Below are positions 1 through 7,312 of a stretch of 12,277 nt of DNA, piece by piece (the stretch's first letter is position 1; each line of letters starts with the position of its first letter). A model generated the notes under the pieces. It did not search any database. It was not told the DNA's origin and worked only from the letters and a program-made list of their open reading frames with translations. Location of the stretch: contig CALHST010000084.1 of the NCBI GenBank assembly GCA_938038825.1, positions 1 through 12,277 of the forward strand, written 5' to 3'. Source of the DNA: an uncultured Paracoccaceae bacterium. GTDB lineage: Bacteria > Pseudomonadota > Alphaproteobacteria > Rhodobacterales > Rhodobacteraceae. A program made the translations under genes and the position numbers.

Positions 1-193
1 TGTCAGCCCATTCTCTTATGTCAAGAACGCGGATATAGCCGTTGCGCTTGTCCCGGATGATCCGGGGCAGGGCATCAGCCCATTGTTCCTGTTTCTCATG
101 TCCGCCTACCATAAGCTTGTAGACACGACCCCAACCGGGTAATTCCCGAATCAAATATGGGCGGGCGATATGTGCGAGTAAATTACGGAGCAT
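1..193 (-). CDS. Probable FkbM-type methyltransferase, N-terminal fragment
   Basis: The gene starts with ATG at 193-191 on the minus strand and runs off the left edge, so only the first 64 residues are visible and no catalytic motif can be checked. They begin MLRNLLAHIARPYL, continue with RELPGWGRVYKLMVGG, and end near YIRVLDIREWAD. From memory, this resembles the leader region of alphaproteobacterial FkbM-family SAM-dependent methyltransferases, which often O-methylate sugars in polysaccharide clusters. The reading frame stays open over the whole fragment. A weak AGGT ribosome-binding site lies upstream of the ATG. It diverges from the glycosyltransferase starting at 258. The family call rests on resemblance alone. 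That it is a real coding start is more certain than its function. Confidence 0.5.
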   Translation of the reverse strand, partial: MLRNLLAHIARPYLIRELPGWGRVYKLMVGGHEKQEQWADALPRIIRDKRNGYIRVLDIREWAD

Positions 194-257
194 AGTGAAG
201 TCTACCTGATGCGCTATGTGTGGTGTATGTTGGACGTGATAAAGCAGGGATGGCGTT
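194..257. promoter_or_regulatory. Divergent intergenic spacer between methyltransferase-like and glycosyltransferase genes
   Basis: These 64 bases separate two divergent starts, so promoters for both genes are expected here or just inside the coding ends. The clear element is the AGGGA ribosome-binding site at 246-250, 7 bases before the GTG at 258. I found no convincing -35/-10 pair on either strand. Confidence 0.3.
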
Positions 258-1385
258 GTGATAAAAAACATGATCGCAAAGCGCGGTACGGATTCGCGTT
301 TTGCCCGGTTGTTCCAGCCAATGTTCAGTGGTCAGTTTTCGGGTCGTCACGCTGTTCGCACGCTTGTCATCTATGAACCCCGGCGTATTGCCTATTCTCA
401 GGTTTACCCGTTTTTGACCAATGCCCGCGCGTTTGCTGCAGATGCCGATGTGGAATTCCGGCTGATCACTGTGGAACAGGCTTTGGCTGGCATTGATGCC
501 ATCTATGCAGACGCAACCCATGTCATTTTGCAGACGTGGCTGCTGGACGACGAGGCCCCAATTCTGCGGATTAGAGACCATATTGCGCAGCGGTTTAAGA
601 CGCCTCCGCGGCTGGTCTATATCGACAGCGCATCCAATTGCGATGTGCGGTTTGCGCGGTTCCTGCCCGAATTTGATCTGTACTACAAAAAGTCGCTTAT
701 GACGCCTTTGGACGGTTTCTTGGAGCCGCATAGGGGCCATGGCAACTTGCCCGACTTCTACGGGCCTTTGTTTGGCTATGATCTGGAGATGACCGACTGG
801 CAAGTGCCGCCCGAGTATTTGCCGCGTTTGCGGATGTCGCCGAATTTTCTGACAGCGCCGGGTTTGGCAGATGGATTTCTGGGAACGGCGCCACCGCCCC
901 AAGGGAGCGGTCGAGATATTGATCTGCACGCACGGCTCGGCGGTACGGGGGACGAAAACTGGTACGGCGCGATGCGCCGGGACGCACAGGCGCGTGTGGA
1001 ACGGCTGACGCATGTGCGCTGTGCCAGCACAGGTCCGGGGGTGCCGCATAAGGTCTTCTTGAACGAATTGCGTCAGTCCAAAGTTTGCTTCAGCCCCTTT
1101 GGCTATGGGGAGCTGTGCTGGCGCGATATCGAAGCGTTTATGACAGGCGCTGTTCTGATCAAGCCGGACATGTCGCATTTGGTTACGGAACCCGATCTTT
1201 ACCGGGATGATGAAACCTATGTCTCGATCCGATGGGATTTTGCGGACTTCGAAGACAAGCTGATGGCTTTGCTGGCGGATGAAGACAGGCGTGCCCGATT
1301 GGCGCAGACGGCTTGGGACGCCTGCCGGACGTATCTTAGGACTGCTGGTCCTGTCCGCAGTTATAGAGACATTTTTCATTCCTGA
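258..1385 (+). CDS. Glycosyltransferase, GT-B type with Glyco_trans_1_2-like C-terminus
   Basis: This 375-residue protein probably transfers a sugar from a nucleotide donor to a growing surface glycan in the cytoplasm. It has no signal peptide or membrane segment. The C-terminal half carries the signature of group 1-like glycosyltransferases: the block from residue 278 (FSPFGYGELCWRDIEAF, followed by TGAVLIKPDMSHL) has the conserved pattern of aromatic/GYGE, R-x-x-E and a following GAVLIKP strand. Residues 219-242 (RDIDLHARLGG, then ENWYGAMRRDA) match the linker seen in this group. The N-terminal region (35-150) looks like a divergent Rossmann-type acceptor domain. I chose the GTG at 258 because AGGGA at 246-250 is well spaced; the ATG at 270 is an alternative. 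It converges on xrtD with only 6 bases between stops. The donor and acceptor cannot be read from sequence. Confidence 0.72.
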   Translation: MIKNMIAKRGTDSRFARLFQPMFSGQFSGRHAVRTLVIYEPRRIAYSQVYPFLTNARAFAADADVEFRLITVEQALAGIDAIYADATHVILQTWLLDDEAPILRIRDHIAQRFKTPPRLVYIDSASNCDVRFARFLPEFDLYYKKSLMTPLDGFLEPHRGHGNLPDFYGPLFGYDLEMTDWQVPPEYLPRLRMSPNFLTAPGLADGFLGTAPPPQGSGRDIDLHARLGGTGDENWYGAMRRDAQARVERLTHVRCASTGPGVPHKVFLNELRQSKVCFSPFGYGELCWRDIEAFMTGAVLIKPDMSHLVTEPDLYRDDETYVSIRWDFADFEDKLMALLADEDRRARLAQTAWDACRTYLRTAGPVRSYRDIFHS

Positions 1386-1391
1386 TATCTG

Positions 1392-3002
1392 CTATTCTTC
1401 CGGGACAAACCGGGGTAGCGGATCCTGAATTTCGTGTAACACCTCTTGCAGACGCGCCTCAGCGGTTGCGTCACTTTCACCCGGCAGGATTTGAGTGGTC
1501 AGGCGCACCAATGCGCCATCCGTGCGCCCAGTGCGCAGCCCATCAATCATCAGCCAATACTTTGCAGCAAAATCCCACGCAATGCGGCGGTGCTTTTGCT
1601 GGAACCAGTAATAGACCATCATCCGGCTTTCGCCCTGTTGGATGATCGCACGGTTGATACGGAACGGTGTGTCCGACTCCATCTGCGCCGTAATGTCAGA
1701 CCGTTCAAGCCAGGCAATTTCCCACCCGGACCCGGGCAGGCAGATTTCCGGGCTGTGTACGCCCCCTTTGCTTTGGTCATTGTACCACGCCATGAACAGT
1801 CCAACACCCACAGGGGCATCGGGTTTTGTCAGGCTGATTTGGTGATAATCATCGGCACCCAGATTTTCAGAAACGCTTGGGGACAACACTTGCCGTGGTC
1901 CTACCTGGCGCCATTCACCCAAGCTGCGTGGGAAAAGTACAAAACTGTCCCGGTCTTGTACAATTCCGCCGCGTTCCGGCACCATCTGCAGGGCGGCAAC
2001 GCCAGCAAGGCCAAGCACTGTCGCCGTGATCAGCGCCATGGAGGGCTGTACCAGCTGGATGCGCATCATCTGTGCGCCCAAGCCTGTGGTATCAAGATCC
2101 AGTGCACTGGACAGGCTGGGACGGTCCCGGCGGAAGAACAGCAAGGCCCAGGCCAGCCCAAACAGAATGAAAATGCAGCTTAGAAAGATCACCCAGCCTT
2201 CGAAGAAATGCGTAAAGCCTTCCAGCCAAGCATCCCCGTAATACTGCACAATCACTCCGGCAACAGCGATCCGGACAGAGTTCATGACAATCGCAATCGG
2301 AACGGCTGCCAGCAGCAATGTGATCTTGTGCCAGACAGGCCCGCGATACAGCATCGCAAAGATGTAAGAGAAGCTCATGATCGGGAACATATAACGCAGC
2401 CCGGAACAGGCTTCGGCGACATGCAGTTTGAGAACACCCAGATCGATGATGTTCCCGTCCAGAAAAACCGGAACATCCATGAGACGCAAGAACCAGACGC
2501 CCAGCTCTGAGGAGACAAATTGCAGGCTTGTGGTTGTTTTGTAGTAAATGATGCCGGGCAGCGGCAGCATATAGACCAAGTGCACGATACCGTGCCAGAA
2601 ATGCTTGCCCGTGCCCCAGCCAAAGCTGATCAACAGCAGTCCGCCAATCCACAAGATAAGCCCATAAGCTGAAATATCTGCAATGCCGGCAAGGCTGCCC
2701 AAGGCGCCCAAAATAAGCCCAAGGATCAAAATAACCAGACCCGGCCAACGGTTGGCCTTCGGGCCCGGCTCTGGTGGGTAGTCGCGCATTTGTTTGAACA
2801 GAAGAAACGCGGACAGAACAGGAATGAGCGGGCCATGGCTGTATTCCGGCAGTTGCCAGGCCACAAGCAGTGCGTTGATCCCATCCTGAAAGAAGATCCC
2901 GGCACTGATCAGGGCGATCAAAAGCCAAAACAGGCCCCAGGTGAAAAACTCGGACACACCTGAGCCCGAATGAGCATCGTTCCGAGATTTAACAGCCAAC
3001 AT
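1392..3002 (-). CDS. xrtD: Exosortase with fused EpsI domain, probable VPLPA-CTERM exosortase XrtD
   Basis: Exosortases are polytopic inner-membrane cysteine proteases/transpeptidases that process proteins bearing a C-terminal sorting signal. The first 290 residues hold about eight hydrophobic segments. All three catalytic elements are present: Cys199 in EACSGLRYM, Arg244 in NSVRIA, and His265 in HFFEGW. A further hydrophobic segment near 320-340 leads into an EpsI-like periplasmic domain, with HSPEICLPGSGWE at 416-428 and MVYYWFQ at 462-468. The length of 536 residues fits an EpsH-EpsI fusion. Among fused exosortases, the XrtD type (substrates ending in VPLPA-CTERM) fits best with an apparent Rhodobacterales host, but XrtA or another type is not excluded. 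The start has AGGAG 9 bases upstream. No VPLPA-CTERM substrate is encoded in the window. Its neighbours are glycan genes, as is common for exosortases. Confidence 0.8.
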   Translation of the reverse strand: MLAVKSRNDAHSGSGVSEFFTWGLFWLLIALISAGIFFQDGINALLVAWQLPEYSHGPLIPVLSAFLLFKQMRDYPPEPGPKANRWPGLVILILGLILGALGSLAGIADISAYGLILWIGGLLLISFGWGTGKHFWHGIVHLVYMLPLPGIIYYKTTTSLQFVSSELGVWFLRLMDVPVFLDGNIIDLGVLKLHVAEACSGLRYMFPIMSFSYIFAMLYRGPVWHKITLLLAAVPIAIVMNSVRIAVAGVIVQYYGDAWLEGFTHFFEGWVIFLSCIFILFGLAWALLFFRRDRPSLSSALDLDTTGLGAQMMRIQLVQPSMALITATVLGLAGVAALQMVPERGGIVQDRDSFVLFPRSLGEWRQVGPRQVLSPSVSENLGADDYHQISLTKPDAPVGVGLFMAWYNDQSKGGVHSPEICLPGSGWEIAWLERSDITAQMESDTPFRINRAIIQQGESRMMVYYWFQQKHRRIAWDFAAKYWLMIDGLRTGRTDGALVRLTTQILPGESDATAEARLQEVLHEIQDPLPRFVPEE

Positions 3003-3193
3003 GTACCTAACTCCTGCTCAGAAAATTGATGATCATAATACCATGGATCACATGCCAGATTTTAGCGCGTCTGGCCACTATGACATCACTATGGAACGTG
3101 AATTTGATCAATCTGCGGTGATATTCGGGCACCAAAGGTGGATCTCACCTGCTATTTTGCACGGTTGAGAACCAATCCTGTGTTGATGTGCTT
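3003..3193. other. Intergenic spacer upstream of xrtD
   Basis: About 190 bases lie between the stop of the gmhA-like gene and the start of xrtD, both on the minus strand. The spacer is AT-richer than its flanks and no credible ORF was seen. It holds the xrtD ribosome-binding site (AGGAG on the minus strand near 3012-3016). A weak inverted repeat at 3136-3150 (AGGTG, 5-base loop, CACCT) lacks a proper T-run. It probably contains the xrtD promoter, but no pair of boxes was convincing. Confidence 0.35.
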
Positions 3194-3763
3194 TTATCTG
3201 CGAGATGTGATGTATTGGGTCAGGACGTGAATCAGACTCATATGGATGTCTTCAACAACACCGTAATTGTCTTCTTTGACATGGATGACATGGTTGGCCG
3301 TCTCACCCAAACGCCCACCGGAAAAGCCGACAAAGGCGATGGTCGGAACACCTGCCGCATTGGCGACCTTGCATGCGCGCACCACATTTTCAGAATTCCC
3401 GGATGACGACACCAACAGGACCGCATCCCGTTCAGTCAGATAGTATTTGAGAGGCTCAGAATACACATCATCATAGGAGATATCATTGCCAAGCGCTGTC
3501 AAAAGCGGCCCATTTGCCGTCAAAGCAACTGCGCGCAATGGCTTGTGCCCCTCGGCATAGGTGCCTTTTGAGATGTCGCACACAGCATGGTCTGCAATTG
3601 ACGCCGATCCGCCATTCCCCGCAACCCACAGCGTGCCGCCGGCCTCGGTCACTTGGTCAAGCACAGCCAGAATATCGGTCATGGCTGACGTATCGAAGGT
3701 CTGCACAGCGCGTGCAAAATTGTCATAATAATTAGACACAAAATCACGAAAATCGACGGTCAT
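3194..3763 (-). CDS. gmhA: SIS-domain sugar-phosphate isomerase, GmhA-like (sedoheptulose 7-phosphate isomerase)
   Basis: This 189-residue cytoplasmic protein is a single SIS domain of the usual GmhA length. It should convert sedoheptulose 7-phosphate to D-glycero-D-manno-heptose 7-phosphate, the first step towards activated heptose. The phosphate-binding motifs are clear: GNGGSAS at 49-55 and SSSGNSENVV at 119-128. The C-terminal helix EDIHMSLIHVL holds His179. The position equivalent to the E. coli metal-binding Glu appears as Asp63 (HAVCD), and the Gln equivalent appears as Glu171, so it belongs to a divergent GmhA-like subgroup. The ATG at 3763 has AAGGA about 9 bases upstream. It is divergent from the operon that carries kinase, phosphatase and nucleotidyltransferase partners, which strongly supports the heptose assignment. 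Another sugar-phosphate substrate remains possible. Confidence 0.8.
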   Translation of the reverse strand: MTVDFRDFVSNYYDNFARAVQTFDTSAMTDILAVLDQVTEAGGTLWVAGNGGSASIADHAVCDISKGTYAEGHKPLRAVALTANGPLLTALGNDISYDDVYSEPLKYYLTERDAVLLVSSSGNSENVVRACKVANAAGVPTIAFVGFSGGRLGETANHVIHVKEDNYGVVEDIHMSLIHVLTQYITSRR

Positions 3764-3802
3764 GAGGGAAATCCTTACGGGGTTTCAAAAAGCTGACGTG
3801 TC

Positions 3803-3830
3803 TTTGTCTGACGCATGTGCGGCTTGTCAA
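3803..3830 (-). promoter_or_regulatory. Candidate sigma-70-type promoter for gmhA
   Basis: On the minus strand a perfect TTGACA (-35; plus-strand 3825-3830) is followed after 16 bases by GACAAA (plus-strand 3803-3808), a weak -10 with three matches. Transcription would begin near 3796, about 33 bases before the gmhA ATG. The -35 is good and the -10 is poor, so this is only a candidate. Confidence 0.3.
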
Positions 3831-3906
3831 TGTTTGGCTTTGGAAACGGAGTGTTTGCCGTTCAGGCGTGTTTTACGTATCGCATTTACTCTGATATGCG
3901 CCCTCC

Positions 3907-3935
3907 TTGCTCTGACAGGATCGACGCAATATAGG
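3907..3935 (+). promoter_or_regulatory. Candidate sigma-70-type promoter for the GT4/heptose operon
   Basis: TTGCTC at 3907-3912 and TATAGG at 3930-3935 are separated by 17 bases. Transcription would start near 3942, about 33 bases before the ATG at 3975. This agrees with the downstream start chosen for the GT4 gene and would make the upstream ATG at 3762 untranscribed from this promoter. The match is partial (three of six and four of six positions). Confidence 0.33.
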
Positions 3936-3974
3936 AGCGTAACGTTATCAAATGACCCAGAGCAGGCCCTTAAT

Positions 3975-5195
3975 ATGATCCATTACATGACCATTCAAGG
4001 TGTGGGGGATGCCTGGGTTGGCAATGAATTACGTGTGGTTGGGGGGCATGATATTCCGGTGCGCCTGCACGCGCTGCGCGCCCCACAGAAGACATTCTTT
4101 AAATCAGACGACATTACAGCCTTGGCCGAGGCCACAGACACGCTCTATCCAATTGCAAAACGTGCCATCGTATTGGCGGTGGCTGCCGCGCCACTGCGAT
4201 TTGGTGCCCGTTTCTGGGGCGCATTGGGTCAGGCTTTGTTTGGCCCACGCGAAAGTCTTCGGATACGATTGCTGGGGCTGTGGCATCTTGGGGTTGCCTG
4301 CCATTGGGCCCATAAGGTGCGGGATCAGGACGTGTCGCATATCCATTCGCAATGGGCCCATGCGGGGGCCAGTGTGGCTATGTATGGGGCGCATCTTCTG
4401 GGGCGCTCTTTCAGCTTTACAGGGCATGCTGCGGATCTGTTCCGGGAACGGGCTGCACTGCGGGCCAAGATCAAGGCGGCTGATTTCATCGTCTGTATTT
4501 CGGAATTCCACCGAGAGTTCTATCTTTCCGAAGGCGCAGATCCGGACAAACTTTTTGTGGTCTATTGTGGGATTGATACCACACATTTCACACCCGTACG
4601 ACGCACCCGTCCCAAAGGCGCACCGGTCCGTATTCTGTCATCCGGGCGTTTGGTCGAGAAGAAAGGCTTTGATGTTCTGATCCGGGCCTTGGGTCTTCTC
4701 AAAAGCCAAGGCCGCCCGTTCGAAGCCGTGATCGCAGGGTCTGGGCCGTTAGAGGCCGAGTTGCGGGATCAGATCCGGGCTGCGGGTCTGGAAGACGAGA
4801 TTACGCTGACGGGTGAGGCTCTAAAGCAGGAAGATATCCCAACATTTATGGCGTCGGGGGATCTTTATACCCTGCCATGCCAACGTGCTGCGGATGGGGA
4901 TGTTGATGGGCTGCCGCAGATGCTGATGGAAGCGATGGCGTGCGGTTTGCCTGCTGTGTCAACAGATCTTGTGGGGATCCCTGATTTGATCCTTGATGGC
5001 GAAACCGGGCTTTTGGTGCCGCCACAAGCCGCAGAACCCCTGGCAGCGGCATTGGCGCGCTTGGATGATGATGAAACGCTTGCAAGCTCCCTTGCGGCGT
5101 CAGGCCGACGACATGTTTTGGACAAATTTGATTTGCAGATATGTCTGGAACCACTTTTAGCACGATATAAAGATAAGCTGGAGTTACCAAAGTGA
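3975..5195 (+). CDS. Glycosyltransferase family 4 (WcaL-like GT-B enzyme)
   Basis: With the start at 3975 this is a 406-residue retaining GT-B glycosyltransferase, the normal length for the family. The N-terminal domain shows HSQWAHAGASVAMYGAHLLG followed by FSFTGHAADLF (about residues 124-156), typical of colanic-acid-type GT4 enzymes. The donor domain begins near 218 with ILSSGRLVEKKGFDVLI and has VIAGSGPL. The nucleotide-sugar motif is DGLPQMLMEAMACGLP, where the first acid of the usual E-x7-E is Asp311 and the second is Glu319. The frame is open 71 residues further upstream to 3762, but that start would overlap the divergent gmhA start, and the extension adds a Cys-rich, signal-like stretch absent from relatives. 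It is the first gene of the operon and overlaps the kinase gene by GTGA. It may transfer the heptose made by its neighbours (inference). Confidence 0.82.
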   Translation: MIHYMTIQGVGDAWVGNELRVVGGHDIPVRLHALRAPQKTFFKSDDITALAEATDTLYPIAKRAIVLAVAAAPLRFGARFWGALGQALFGPRESLRIRLLGLWHLGVACHWAHKVRDQDVSHIHSQWAHAGASVAMYGAHLLGRSFSFTGHAADLFRERAALRAKIKAADFIVCISEFHREFYLSEGADPDKLFVVYCGIDTTHFTPVRRTRPKGAPVRILSSGRLVEKKGFDVLIRALGLLKSQGRPFEAVIAGSGPLEAELRDQIRAAGLEDEITLTGEALKQEDIPTFMASGDLYTLPCQRAADGDVDGLPQMLMEAMACGLPAVSTDLVGIPDLILDGETGLLVPPQAAEPLAAALARLDDDETLASSLAASGRRHVLDKFDLQICLEPLLARYKDKLELPK

Positions 5196-6178
5196 TTATT
5201 ACCCAGACCCCATACCGCGTCAGCTTTGCTGGCGGCGGCACGGATTTGCCCGCATTTTATGAACATGAATATGGGGCTGTTCTGTCCATGGGGGTCTCCC
5301 AGCACATGTATGTGACCGTGTCCCCCCGGTTCGAAAAAACCACCCGGATGGCCTATACCCGCGTTGAGATCGCGGATGGGATCGACCAGTTGGATCACAC
5401 CATTGCGCGCGAAGCGCTGCGCATGACGGATCTTGGTAAATACCTTGAGATCACGACAGTCGGTGATGTTCCGGCAGGAACAGGTATGGGATCATCGTCC
5501 TCTTTGGCTGTGGGTCTGTTGAATGCGCTTTATGCCTATAAGGGGCAGGTGACGTCCCCGGGGATGCTGGCGGAAAAAGCCTGTGAGATCGAAATTGATA
5601 TTCTGGGCAAGCCAATTGGACGTCAGGATCAATATGCAGCCGCTTATGGTGGTGTGAATTACATCAAGTTCAACCCGGACCATACAGTCGATGTAGAGCC
5701 TGTTCCCTGTGATCCGGCCTTTTTGGACAGTCTCGAGAAGCATGTTTTGTTGCTGTACACGGATCAAAGCCGTGATGCAGATACGATCCTGAAGAAGCAA
5801 TCCGAAGGGTCTGCTGATAAGATGAGCGTTCTGCGCGAAATGCGCGACCTTGCCGGAGAGCTGCGCACCACAATGGGTGGCAAAGGTGATCTGGAAGATT
5901 TCGGACGCATTCTGCACGAAGGCTGGTTGCTGAAACGCTCTTTGGGATTTGGTATCACCAATGCGGGCGTGGACGAATGGTATAACGTCGCGCGCGCCAA
6001 TGGTGCGATGGGTGGCAAACTTCTGGGTGCCGGAGGCGGGGGCTTCCTGTTGGTTATGGCCCCACCAGAGCGTCACGATGCCATCCGGGCGGCCTGTGGG
6101 CACCCGCGCGAATTGCCCTTCCGCATTGACCGGCGCGGCAGCCGGGTGATCTTTATCTCTGACCGCTACGCATTTTAA
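5192..6178 (+). CDS. hddA: GHMP-family sugar kinase, HddA-like (heptose 7-phosphate 1-kinase)
   Basis: This 328-residue cytoplasmic kinase probably phosphorylates D-glycero-alpha-D-manno-heptose 7-phosphate at C1 with ATP. All GHMP motifs are seen: PYRVSFAGGGTDLP at 7-20 (sugar binding), VPAGTGMGSSSSLAVG at 93-108 (phosphate loop), GRQDQYAAAYGG at 143-154 with the probable catalytic Asp146, and GGKLLGAGGGGF at 274-285. The length and the opening motif fit HddA rather than galactokinase or homoserine kinase. It starts with GTG, sharing GTGA with the stop of the GT4 gene, and has GGAG 8 bases upstream (5180-5183). Neighbouring isomerase, phosphatase and nucleotidyltransferase genes complete the pathway. 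A fucose or other sugar kinase of the same family is the main alternative. Confidence 0.85.
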   Translation: MIITQTPYRVSFAGGGTDLPAFYEHEYGAVLSMGVSQHMYVTVSPRFEKTTRMAYTRVEIADGIDQLDHTIAREALRMTDLGKYLEITTVGDVPAGTGMGSSSSLAVGLLNALYAYKGQVTSPGMLAEKACEIEIDILGKPIGRQDQYAAAYGGVNYIKFNPDHTVDVEPVPCDPAFLDSLEKHVLLLYTDQSRDADTILKKQSEGSADKMSVLREMRDLAGELRTTMGGKGDLEDFGRILHEGWLLKRSLGFGITNAGVDEWYNVARANGAMGGKLLGAGGGGFLLVMAPPERHDAIRAACGHPRELPFRIDRRGSRVIFISDRYAF

Positions 6179-6190
6179 GGATGAGACCAG

Positions 6191-7312
6191 ATGAAAATTC
6201 TGATCACAGGTGGTGCAGGCTTTATCGGCTCGCACACCGCTGACGCGCTATTGGCCCAAGGCCACCAAGTGCGGGTGTTGGATATCTTGCAACAACCCGT
6301 CCATCGGGGTGGCGAGAAACCCGCCTATTTAGACCCTGAAATCGAGTTCATGATCGGGGATGTCCGCGACGAGGCTGCATTGTTGGCGGCGATGCGCGGT
6401 GTGGATGCGGTCTATCATCTCGCAGCCTTTCAGGATTACCTGCCCGAGTTTTCGCGTTTCTTCTCGACCAATGTGACCTCGACCGCGCTGATCTATGAAT
6501 TGATCGTGCGGGAAAAGCTGCCCATTCAAAAGGTGATCGTGGCCTCCAGTCAGGCCTGTCTGGGCGAAGGGCTGTATCTGGACGCCAACGGCACCCGTGT
6601 GTTGCCTGGCCTGCGCCGGGATGACGATCTGCGTGCAGGAACCTGGGCCATCCAGCCCACAGGCACACAAGTTGGACCACTGCAGTATCAACCCACGGAC
6701 GAGACGGTCGCCAATCCGATGAATTGCTATGGCACGTCCAAGATTGCCGAGGAAAATGTGGCTCTAAACTTGGGTCGGATGTATGATATTCCGTCTGTGG
6801 CGATGCGCTATTCGATTGTGCAGGGCCCGCGCCAGAGTCTGTATAACGCTTATTCCGGGGCGTGTCGGATCTTTTCCCTGTCTTTCCACGTGGGCCGTGC
6901 GCCGGTGATCTATGAAGATGGCAATCAGGTGCGCGACTTCGTCAATTATCTGGATGTGGTGGATGCCAATCTGAAAGTGCTGGAAGATGATCGCGCCAAT
7001 TACGAGATGTTCAATGTGGGGGGCGACAAGGCCATCACAGTGGGCGAATTTGCCCAAACAGTGGGACAGGTCTTTGGCCATAACGACTTTGAACCCAAGG
7101 CGTCGGGCAAATACCGCTTTGGGGACACGCGCCACATTCTGTCGGATGTGACCAAGTTAAAAGCCCTGGGCTGGAAACCCACGCGCAGCACGTATGACTC
7201 GGTGACGGCCTATCGCAATTGGATGGAAACGGCGGCCCCTGCAGAAGATATCCTGGAACAATCCGACAAGATGATGGCCGCCCTTGGTGTGGTTCGGGCT
7301 GTTGACGGATGA
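6191..7312 (+). CDS. NAD-dependent sugar epimerase/dehydratase (extended SDR)
   Basis: This 373-residue extended short-chain dehydrogenase/reductase acts on a nucleotide sugar. It has the NAD-binding GGAGFIG at 7-13, Asp31 after the second strand, HLAA at 76-79, the catalytic YGTSK with Tyr180 and Lys184, and Ser120 in VASSQACLGEG. The last motif is close to the SSMSxYGEG seen, as I recall, in dTDP-rhamnose 4-epimerase-like (WbiB) proteins, but Gln-Ala-Cys-Leu replaces the usual residues before Gly. It is not like GDP-mannose dehydratase, so it is not an obvious DmhA. AAGGA at 6177-6181 lies 9 bases before the ATG, and the end overlaps hddC by ATGA. Lying between hddA and hddC, it may epimerise activated heptose, but the substrate cannot be told from sequence. 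Confidence 0.75.
   Translation: MKILITGGAGFIGSHTADALLAQGHQVRVLDILQQPVHRGGEKPAYLDPEIEFMIGDVRDEAALLAAMRGVDAVYHLAAFQDYLPEFSRFFSTNVTSTALIYELIVREKLPIQKVIVASSQACLGEGLYLDANGTRVLPGLRRDDDLRAGTWAIQPTGTQVGPLQYQPTDETVANPMNCYGTSKIAEENVALNLGRMYDIPSVAMRYSIVQGPRQSLYNAYSGACRIFSLSFHVGRAPVIYEDGNQVRDFVNYLDVVDANLKVLEDDRANYEMFNVGGDKAITVGEFAQTVGQVFGHNDFEPKASGKYRFGDTRHILSDVTKLKALGWKPTRSTYDSVTAYRNWMETAAPAEDILEQSDKMMAALGVVRAVDG

Larger units (their letters stand above)
3764..3974. promoter_or_regulatory. Divergent control region between gmhA-like gene and the long plus-strand operon
   Basis: About 210 bases separate gmhA from the GT4 gene if the latter starts at 3975. The reading frame of the GT4 gene stays open back to an ATG at 3762, but that ATG overlaps the gmhA start codon itself, and the intervening codons would give a Cys-rich leader unlike GT4 proteins. 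I therefore read the stretch as intergenic, with promoter candidates facing both ways. Confidence 0.55.

Noticed and set aside
183..1379. Long minus-strand open frame (398 codons) opposite the glycosyltransferase
   Set aside because: It is Arg/Gln/His-rich with no recognisable motif and lies antisense to a motif-bearing gene; a codon-bias shadow.
1386..1391. Possible shared terminator between the convergent glycosyltransferase and xrtD genes
   Set aside because: Only 6 bases lie between the stops and no hairpin with T-run is visible around them.
1446..2928. Long open frames on both strands over xrtD (for example 1446-2183 plus and 2092-2928 minus)
   Set aside because: Compositional shadows; only the xrtD frame carries exosortase and EpsI motifs.
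3026..3039. FNR-like half-site pattern (TTGAT, 4 bases, ATAAT) upstream of xrtD, overlapping a TATTAT -10-like hexamer
   Set aside because: Only 8 of 10 positions match the FNR box and no -35 supports the -10, so neither is called.
3136..3150. Small inverted repeat AGGTG/CACCT after the gmhA-like gene
   Set aside because: A 5-base stem without a T-run is too weak for an intrinsic terminator.
3952..3978. Eight-codon leader ORF (MTQSRPLI) whose stop overlaps the GT4 start as ATGA
   Set aside because: The nearest AGGAG is about 14 bases from its ATG, too far for good initiation, and such short ORFs arise by chance.
5492..6235. Minus-strand open frame of 247 codons opposite the GHMP kinase gene
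   Set aside because: No motif, and it overlaps two well-supported plus-strand genes.
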